This document shows, in pieces, positions 56,095 through 64,000 of a stretch of 64,000 bases of DNA (positions within the stretch are counted from its first letter, which is position 1; each line of letters begins with the position of its first letter). The notes below the pieces were generated by a model. The model searched no databases, was not told where the DNA came from, and was given only the letters and a program-made list of their open reading frames with translations. A program made the translations under genes and the position numbers. This stretch comes from Saccharothrix tamanrassetensis (GTDB lineage Bacteria > Actinomycetota > Actinomycetes > Mycobacteriales > Pseudonocardiaceae), in NCBI RefSeq assembly GCF_014203665.1, contig NZ_JACHJN010000002.1, positions 496,001 through 560,000 on the forward strand, given 5' to 3'.

Positions 56095-57162
56095 GTGGAG
56101 TTCTTCTGGCACGAGGCCTGCCTGGCGCACGACACCGGCGACGGTCTGTGGGAGCTGCCCGGCCGGTGGGAGTGGCTGGACGAGCCCGAGCCGCACCCGG
56201 AGAACGCGGCCCGCCTGCGCACGTTCCGGCACGCCCTGACGCACGGCCCGGTCGCGACGCACCTCACCTGGTCGGCCGGCCGGTTCGCCACGGACGAGGA
56301 ACTCGCCCGCGTCCACACGGCGGCATACCTCGCACACATATATAAGGCGTGCACCGCCGGCGAACGCGTCTCGCTGGAGACCAACACCGTCGTCGGCCCC
56401 GGCTCGTGGGACGCGATCCGCGCCGCCGCCGGCACCGCGCTCGCCGCGTGCGAGGCGGTCCGGGCGGGCCGGACCCGGCTGGCGTACGCGCTGGTCCGCC
56501 CGCCCGGCCACCACGCCCAACGCGCGCTCGCGGACGGCTACTGCATGGTCAACAACGCGGCCCTGGTGGCGGAGACGGCCCGCCGCGCCGGGCACCGGGT
56601 CGCGGTGCTCGACTGGGACGTCCACCACGGCAACGGCACCCAGGACGTCTTCCGGGACAGCGAGGACGTCCTCACCGTCTCGATCCACATGCGGCACGGC
56701 CCGTGGGGCGCGCACCACACCCAGACCGGCGGCCCGGAGGAGAGCGACCGCGCGAACCTGAACGTCGAGCTGTCCCTGGGCGCGGGCGACACCGCCTACC
56801 GCCGGGCGCTGGACGAGCTCGCCGTCCCGGCGATCCGCGCGCACGGCACGGACTTCCTGGTCTGCGCCTCCGGTTTCGACGGTTCGGCGTTCGACCCGAA
56901 CGGGCGGCACAACCTGACCGCCGCCGGCTACCGGGACATCGGCCGCCGGGTGGCGGCGCTGGACCTCCCGACCGTGCTCACCCAGGAGGGCGGCTACCTG
57001 CGCGGGTACTCGGCGCTGTGCCTGCACGCCCTGGTCGAGGGTCTCGTGGGGACCGCCCCACTGCTCGACGATCCCCTCGCCTACGTGCCCGACGACACCC
57101 GGCTGGTGGACTCCGACCTGGCGCGGGCGGCTACCGGCCGAGCGGGCCGCGGCCGAGCTTGA
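56095..57162 (+). CDS. Histone deacetylase-family amidohydrolase
   Basis: A 355-residue class II-type HDAC/acetylpolyamine amidohydrolase. It has the His pair ([10 protein letters not shown]), [12 protein letters not shown] (metal Asp/His) and [10 protein letters not shown] with the second Asp. The catalytic Tyr loop is in GGYLRGYS. It removes acetyl groups from polyamines or lysines. GTG start at 56095. Its last 32 nt overlap the convergent chorismate mutase gene. Confidence 0.9.
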   Translation: MEFFWHEACLAHDTGDGLWELPGRWEWLDEPEPHPENAARLRTFRHALTHGPVATHLTWSAGRFATDEELARVHTAAYLAHIYKACTAGERVSLETNTVVGPGSWDAIRAAAGTALAACEAVRAGRTRLAYALVRPPGHHAQRALADGYCMVNNAALVAETARRAGHRVAVLDWDVHHGNGTQDVFRDSEDVLTVSIHMRHGPWGAHHTQTGGPEESDRANLNVELSLGAGDTAYRRALDELAVPAIRAHGTDFLVCASGFDGSAFDPNGRHNLTAAGYRDIGRRVAALDLPTVLTQEGGYLRGYSALCLHALVEGLVGTAPLLDDPLAYVPDDTRLVDSDLARAATGRAGRGRA

Positions 57163-57400
57163 GCAGGATCATCGCCAGGTCCCGGCCTTCCGGGCCGAGG
57201 TCCTTGTAGCGGTTGAGGACGTCGATCTCCCGGTTGTGCACGATCCGGGTGCCGCCGGCCGCCATCCGGGCCGCGCCGATCGTCCGGGAGATCTCCACGC
57301 GCCGCTTGACCAGGCGCAGCAGTTCCGCGTCCAGGAAGTCGATCTCCTCCCGCAGCGCGTCGATGTCCTCGTTGGCCGGTGCGGTGTCGGTGCTGTTCAT
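57131..57400 (-). CDS. aroQ: Chorismate mutase (AroQ type)
   Basis: An 89-residue all-helical AroQ protein, converting chorismate to prephenate, the branch towards Phe and Tyr. Key residues: ALREEIDFLDAELLRLVKRRVEIS with the catalytic Arg/Asp pattern, and a late EIDVLNRYKDLG segment. Like Rv0948c beside uvrD1 in M. tuberculosis, it is a stand-alone short form that may need a DAHP synthase partner for full activity. A leader peptide and a terminator-type hairpin lie upstream, suggesting attenuation. Confidence 0.92.
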   Translation of the reverse strand: MNSTDTAPANEDIDALREEIDFLDAELLRLVKRRVEISRTIGAARMAAGGTRIVHNREIDVLNRYKDLGPEGRDLAMILLKLGRGPLGR

Positions 57401-57446
57401 CGGGGTGACCTCTCGACTCTGCGGTGGAGTCCCGGTCCGGAAGCGA

Positions 57447-57480
57447 CGAAGCCCCGGAATCCGAGGACTCCGGGGCTTCG
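57447..57480 (-). terminator. Attenuator hairpin upstream of chorismate mutase
   Basis: CGAAGCCCCGGA (57469-57480 read on the minus strand) pairs with TCCGGGGCTTCG (57447-57458), and an inner TCC/GGA extends it. Its 5' arm (CCGGAGTCC) is also perfectly complementary to GGACTCCGG within the leader peptide codons 13-16. So it can form either a terminator-like or an antiterminator pairing. Confidence 0.75.
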
Positions 57481-57495
57481 TGGTGGCTGGTCGCG

Positions 57496-57558
57496 CTAGC
57501 GGTCCACGGGAGCCGGAGTCCGGATCCCGTAAAAAAACTCGAAGTGGGCCAAGCGCAT
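57496..57558 (-). CDS. Phe/Tyr-type leader peptide of chorismate mutase
   Basis: A 20-codon ORF beginning MRLAHFEFFYG with Phe at positions 6, 8, 9 and Tyr at 10, stop TAG at 57498-57496. A CATGAT -10-like box lies about 8 nt upstream, giving a leaderless start. The end products of the pathway are Phe and Tyr, so ribosome stalling at these codons is a sensible control. Confidence 0.65.
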   Translation of the reverse strand: MRLAHFEFFYGIRTPAPVDR

Positions 57559-57615
57559 GACGTCATCATGCCACAGCCGCGGGCTGTCGGGGGTACCCGG
57601 TAACGTGGACGCACG

Positions 57616-59934
<2,319 letters not shown>

Positions 59935-61254
59935 CGGCGGCCAGCACCGCCGCCGTCACCGGCACCAGGGCGGCCAGCCGGTAGCCCTCCAGCGGGGTGT
60001 CGCCGAGCGTGGCGACAGCGGTCACGCCCGCCACCCCGAGCGCCGCGCCGAACTGGAACGACGTGTTGAGCAGGCCTCCCGCGAGGCCCTGTTCGGCGTC
60101 CGCGACGCCGTCCGTGGCGATGATCGTCAGCGGTCCGTAGGACAGCGCGAACGCGATGCCGAGCAGCACCAGGCCGGGCAGCAGCCGCCAGTAGTCCCAG
60201 CCGTCGTCCAGGGGCAGGAACAGCGCGTACGAGGCGGTCGCGGACAGCAGCCCGGCGGTCACCACCCTGGTCAGCCCGAACCGGGCCACCAGGCGCGGGG
60301 TGAGGGTCGGCGCGAGCACCGAGTCGATGCCCACCACGAGCAGCGCGAGACCGGTCTCCAGCGCGGACCAGCCGAGCACCTGCTGCAGGTACAGCACGGC
60401 GATCAGCTGGAACCCGAAGAACGCGCCGGCGAACAGCAGGGCGGCGACGTTCGCCCGGACCAGGTTGCCCATCCGGAGGATGCCCAGCCGCACCAGCGGC
60501 TCCGCCGCCCGGCGTTCGACCACCACGAACAGCACCAGCAGGGCCGCGCCGCCGACCAGGGCCGGCCAGACGCCTTCCGCGATGGCCAGCACGAGCAGCA
60601 GCATCCCGCCGGTGACGGTGATCGCGCCCGCGAAGTCGAACCTCCCCGGCACGCGGTCGACGCCCTTGGGGATCACCTTGACCGACGCCACGAGGATGAG
60701 CAGCGCGCAGACCACCGGCGCGTAGAAGACCCACCGCCAGTCCACCACGGTGAGCAGCCCGCCGACGACCATGCCGAGCGAGAAGCCGGCCGCGCCGATC
60801 CCGCCGTACACGATCAGCGCCCTGTCGCGCCGCGGGCCGTCGAACGTGGTGGTGATGATGGACAGACCCGCCGGGGTGAGGAACGCGGCGCTGAGGCCCG
60901 TCACGAAGCGCGCCACGATCAGCACCCAGCCGTCCTGGGCGAAGCCGCCGAGACCGGAGAACAGCGCGAAGACCGCCAGCCAGAACAGGAACACCCGACG
61001 CCTGCCCAGCAGGTCCGCCGCCCGGCCGCCGAGCAGCATGAAGCCGCCGTAGCCGAGCACGTAGGCGCTGACCACCCACTGGAGAGCACCGGTGGTCATG
61101 CCGAGCTCTGCCTGGATGGCCGGCAGCGCGACGCCCATCATCGCGACGTCGGTCCCCTCCAGGAAGATCGCACCGCACAGCACCAGCAGGACGCCCCACT
61201 CGCGCCCGCTCAGCCGCGCGGTGGTTCCCGTTGTGGTCACAGCTCCTCCTCAGT

Positions 61255-61274
61255 CCTTGCATGTGCATGCAAGG
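61255..61274. promoter_or_regulatory. HxlR operator palindrome
   Basis: CCTTGCATG-TG-CATGCAAGG is a perfect 9-bp inverted repeat with a 2-nt centre, lying between the divergent MFS and HxlR genes, 15 nt before the MFS start. Confidence 0.75.
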
Positions 61275-61309
61275 CTGCGCGAAGATCCCGTGTTGTGGAA
61301 GAGGGCACT

Positions 61310-61744
61310 GTGAAGTCACCGGGGCACTGCACGGGAACCGACGACGACCCGAGGCAGTGGGACACCCGGTCGGACTGCCTGGTCCGCGACATGCTGGACC
61401 GGGTGGCCGACAAGTGGACGCTGCTGGTGATGGGCTACCTGGACGAGCGCCCGCACCGGTTCACCGAGCTCCGGCGCAAGGTCGACGGGGTGAGCCAGCG
61501 GATGCTGACCGTGACCCTGCGCCAGTTGGAGCGGGACGGACTGGTGCTGCGGACCGTGCACCCGACCGTGCCGCCGCGGGTGGACTACGAGCTGACGCCG
61601 CTCGGGGCGACCCTGCACGCCACGCTGTGCCCGCTGGTCGCCTGGGCGACCGAGCACGAGACCGACGTCGTGGCCGCGCGGCAGGCGTTCGACACCCGTG
61701 CCGGCGTGGTCCGAACCGACCCGGTCTTCACACGTTCGGGTTGA
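61310..61744 (+). CDS. HxlR-family transcriptional regulator
   Basis: A 144-residue winged-helix regulator. Typical features are the N-terminal Cys (SDCLVRDMLDRVADKWTLLVMGYLDERPHRFTELRRKVDGVSQRMLTVTLRQLERDGLV in pieces) and a C-terminal dimerisation helix. GTG 61310 has AGAGGG upstream; GTG 61295 is an alternative. Such regulators respond to electrophiles or drugs and control the divergent transporter. Confidence 0.88.
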   Translation: MKSPGHCTGTDDDPRQWDTRSDCLVRDMLDRVADKWTLLVMGYLDERPHRFTELRRKVDGVSQRMLTVTLRQLERDGLVLRTVHPTVPPRVDYELTPLGATLHATLCPLVAWATEHETDVVAARQAFDTRAGVVRTDPVFTRSG

Positions 61745-62095
61745 TCAGGAAGTCGGACGCAACCCGAATAAACCCCGGGCGTCTTAAGAATTGTCACAAG
61801 CGGGTTGACCGGGACATTCGGGGTGAACCGGGCAGAGGGAGCCGCTTGCGGGCGCAACGAGGGACGCGGGAGCCGCTTCGGGGGCGGCGAGTGCGTGCCA
61901 AGGGGGATCACCAGGGGGCGGTCCGAGAAGACGAAAGGGGCGGGTCGCCGAGCGACCCGCCCCTTTCGGAACGGTCTGCGCGGGGACGACCGGTCGTGCG
62001 GCGATCCGGCTGTCCACGTGGTTCCACTCCGCGCTGGTGGTCCCGGCGCGGAAGGGTTCGCCTGTGCCGGTCACGGACCCGGCGCGGGCGGGGCG
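61745..62095. other. Intergenic region with perfect terminator hairpin
   Basis: No gene is supported. It holds GGGAGCCGCTT twice (about 61850 and 61875), an AT-richer stretch after the HxlR stop, and a 17-bp perfect stem with a 3-nt loop at 61932-61968. Confidence 0.6.
61932..61968. terminator. Strong bidirectional terminator
   Basis: CGAAAGGGGCGGGTCGC (61932-61948) pairs perfectly with 61952-61968 around CGA. It separates the ends of hxlR and the M23 peptidase gene. Confidence 0.85.
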
Positions 62096-62893
62096 TCAGA
62101 CGCTGATGCCCTTGGCGTTCAGCCAGGACAGCGGGTTGACCTTCTTGCCGTCCGGGTTCCAGACCTCGAAGTGCAGGTGCGGACCGGTGGAGAAGCCCCG
62201 GTTGCCCATCCGGGCGATCTGCTCGCCCGCCTGGACGACCTGGCCCTTGCGCACCGAGTAGGTGTCCACGTGGCCGTAGACGGTGACCGTGCCGTCGGTG
62301 TGCTCGACCTTGACCCAGAGGCCGAAACCGCTTGCCTGACCGGCCTCGATCACGACACCATCCGCGGCGGACAGGATCGGCGTGCCGATCGGGCCCGCGA
62401 TGTCGATGCCGTAGTGCATCTCGCCCCAGCGACCGCCGAAGCCGGAGGTGAACTCGCCGGCGGCGGGACGGGCGTACTTGGGGCGCTTGGACTCGGCCTC
62501 GGCGGCCTCGCGGTCCTCGCTGATCCGGGCGCTCTTGGTGAGCTTCTGCGCCTCGGCTGCGGGGTCGACGGTCTTGGCGACCGGCAGGACCTGCGGCGAG
62601 GCGGGGCCGGTACCCCCGACGCCGAACGCGGCGGCGCCTTCGGAGGCGCTCGCGAGGGGCGTGACCTCGTCGGACGGGGAATCGGAGCCGGAGCCCAGCG
62701 CGTGCAGCGTCTGCCCTGCGCCGGCGGCGGCGAACGCGCCGACGGCAACGGCGGCGACCACGATCCGGCCGCGCAACGCCGAGGGCGGTGGCGGGAGCCG
62801 GTGCGTCCCCACGGGACGCGTGGAGGCGCGGTCGACCGCGTCTTCGAGCACAGCGGAACTGCTATGGCCGCCGGGGGAGCGGTGTCGGGACAA
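62096..62893 (-). CDS. M23-family membrane-anchored metallopeptidase
   Basis: A 265-residue LytM-type endopeptidase. A single membrane helix near residues 40-60 (RIVVAAVAVGAFAAAGAGQTL) serves as anchor. The peptidase domain (about 150-260) has FGGRWGEMHYGIDIAGPIGTP with the zinc His and Asp, and STGPHLHFEVW. It cleaves peptidoglycan crossbridges. TTG at 62893 was chosen because GGAAGG lies just upstream; a TTG at 63001 is the far alternative and no ATG exists. It corresponds to Rv0950c next to uvrD1. Confidence 0.87.
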   Translation of the reverse strand: MSRHRSPGGHSSSAVLEDAVDRASTRPVGTHRLPPPPSALRGRIVVAAVAVGAFAAAGAGQTLHALGSGSDSPSDEVTPLASASEGAAAFGVGGTGPASPQVLPVAKTVDPAAEAQKLTKSARISEDREAAEAESKRPKYARPAAGEFTSGFGGRWGEMHYGIDIAGPIGTPILSAADGVVIEAGQASGFGLWVKVEHTDGTVTVYGHVDTYSVRKGQVVQAGEQIARMGNRGFSTGPHLHFEVWNPDGKKVNPLSWLNAKGISV

Positions 62894-63072
62894 AACCTGG
62901 CCTTCCGTCTTCGGGGAGTCCGGTCGACACCAGGCGGGGGATCCTGGTTGAGCCAGTCGGGGTACCGGCTCGCTTTCTTGCTTGTGACCAGACCGTGACA
63001 ACGGACCGGGGGACAGTAACGGGGCGGAAGCCTCGTAGGCAATCCCCGGTCCCGATGTCTACCGATTAGCGG

Positions 63073-63987
63073 TCAGACCGAAGGTTTGGATTCAGAACGG
63101 TGACCCAGGGTCACATCGGGGCTACCAAACCCGGCACTTACAGGCACGATGGGGTGGTTTGTATCGTCATCCATTCGAGTGATGGCAGTCACTACGACGT
63201 GCAGAGCGCGGGTATCAACCGATAGTGAAAGGTGACCTGAATCACGTATCTGGTGCTCCTCCACGACCAGTGAGGGGTGCTCCAAACGGGCGTGCCGCTG
63301 CGGGATCACCACCTGGTCCATCTCGCTCCACACCGCCACGAACCTCGTCCGGCACGGCCGGCACGGTTCGGCCAGTTCGGACAGCAGTTCCGAACCGGGA
63401 CGGAGCTGCCTGGTCAGCGAGGTGGGGAAGAGGTAGGCGGCGAGCGTGCCGCCGTGCGGCGTGCCCAGCGTGACGAGGGTCCGCACCCTGGCGTCCCCCT
63501 GCAGCCGCTGCACGTAGTAGCGGGCGATCAAGCCACCCAGGGAATGGCCGACCACGTGCACCCGCTCGGATCCGGTCTGCTCACAGATCCGCTCGACGTG
63601 CTCACCCAGCAACGCGGCCGAGCGCCGCACGTCGCCGGTCAGCGCGGTCAACACGCTGTAGTTGACCGCGTGCACCACCCCGAAGCCGCGCCTTCGCAGC
63701 GCCCCCGACAGCACTGCGAAGGCCGACCTGTTGTCCCCGATGCCATGCACCAACACGATGGGGGTGCCCGCGGCATCCATGGCCGAAACAACCAGCCCGC
63801 GCCGGCGGGGCGGCAGCACGTCGGTCCGGTAGTGCCGGAGGTGCCCGTCCGGCCGGAGCTGCCGCTCCGCCGCGCCCCACGGGTAGAGGACGGTGTGCGC
63901 GGCCAGCCAAGCGGTCTCCACCACGGCCCCGCGCACCCCGCCGGGGGTCGCGACACCCCTCGCGACGTCGGCGAACCCGCCGAGCAC
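63073..63987 (-). CDS. Alpha/beta hydrolase, lipase-like, 5' end near window edge
   Basis: A protein of at least 304 residues with an esterase/lipase core: VLVHGIGDNRSAF, GHSLGGLIARYYVQRL nucleophile elbow, WSEMDQVV for the acid and SGHLSLSVD for the His. It resembles triacylglycerol lipases of the LipA/EstA branch. The frame is open to the window end beyond 63987 (reading VVGG before it), so the GTG at 63987 may not be the real start. No clear signal peptide is visible in this part. Confidence 0.8.
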   Translation of the reverse strand: MLGGFADVARGVATPGGVRGAVVETAWLAAHTVLYPWGAAERQLRPDGHLRHYRTDVLPPRRRGLVVSAMDAAGTPIVLVHGIGDNRSAFAVLSGALRRRGFGVVHAVNYSVLTALTGDVRRSAALLGEHVERICEQTGSERVHVVGHSLGGLIARYYVQRLQGDARVRTLVTLGTPHGGTLAAYLFPTSLTRQLRPGSELLSELAEPCRPCRTRFVAVWSEMDQVVIPQRHARLEHPSLVVEEHQIRDSGHLSLSVDTRALHVVVTAITRMDDDTNHPIVPVSAGFGSPDVTLGHRSESKPSV

Positions 63988-64000
63988 GCCACCGACGACC

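Noticed and set aside
56330-56350. TATATATAAGG inside the deacetylase gene as a promoter
   Set aside because: It lies in a well-conserved coding region and encodes AHIYKA; no gene starts after it.
61820-61910. Possible c-di-AMP (ydaO-like) riboswitch on the plus strand
   Set aside because: GGGGTGAA and GGGAGCC occur, but the conserved 3' half is missing and no plus-strand gene lies downstream; the M23 gene is on the other strand.

Overview
The window looks like chromosomal DNA of a high-GC, sporulating-type actinobacterium, most likely from the Pseudonocardiaceae (a Saccharothrix/Lentzea/Actinosynnema-like genome). Supporting signs are very high GC with GTG/TTG starts and GTGA/ATGA stop-start overlaps, a BldM regulator, a WhiB3/WhiD protein, an SsgA-family sporulation protein, a GroEL with a His-rich tail, several PASTA-less Ser/Thr kinases and a very large BTAD/NB-ARC regulator. 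The assignment to this family is inference from gene content, not from a search.

Layout. 1-15175: an ESX-type neighbourhood remnant, then glmS, nnrDE, alr, tsaE, tsaB, rimI and tsaD, a backbone remembered from Mycobacterium. It is interrupted by a minus-strand operon merR-trxA-matB-carboxyltransferase (9425-12666). 15146-20804: an AfsR-like regulator divergent from an imine-reductase-like enzyme over a SARP-type direct-repeat operator, and a PhoD phosphatase. 21089-32124: groES-groEL under CIRCE control, whiB3, a MerR/cobalamin-like regulator, bldM (apparently frameshifted), sigD-rsdA, guaB, guaB3. 32226-40325: choD, a metallo-hydrolase, a FAD monooxygenase, a P450 with a truncated SDR, TetR and aldehyde dehydrogenase. 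40372-41940: guaA. 41941-42540: a gene-free block with two long nested palindromes. 42555-45997: a PspC/toast-rack, sensor kinase and response regulator envelope-stress module. 46081-55526: SsgA-like protein, transporter/LysR pair, two Ser/Thr kinases plus three single-pass membrane proteins, and a decayed third kinase fragment. 56053-64000: a deacetylase, chorismate mutase with an apparent Phe/Tyr attenuator, pcrA/uvrD1, MFS/HxlR pair, M23 peptidase and a lipase.

How the genes work together. The backbone covers envelope precursor supply (glmS, alr), NAD(P)HX repair (nnrDE), the t6A tRNA pathway (tsaE, tsaB, tsaD), purine synthesis (guaB, guaB3, guaA), chaperonins and developmental/stress transcription (whiB3, bldM, sigD-rsdA). 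The accessory part is rich in small regulator-target pairs with visible operators: MerR, SARP, TetR, HxlR and LysR.

The most unusual signals are: (i) a 20-codon leader peptide with Phe-Glu-Phe-Phe-Tyr before chorismate mutase, with mutually exclusive hairpins; (ii) twin 126-132 nt nested palindromes after guaA; (iii) several tracts of degenerate tandem repeats with an exact 15-bp period, both between genes and in frame inside genes; (iv) a Ser/Thr kinase cassette whose extracytoplasmic domain is repeated in a neighbouring non-kinase membrane protein. No tRNA, rRNA, CRISPR array or intact transposase was recognised.
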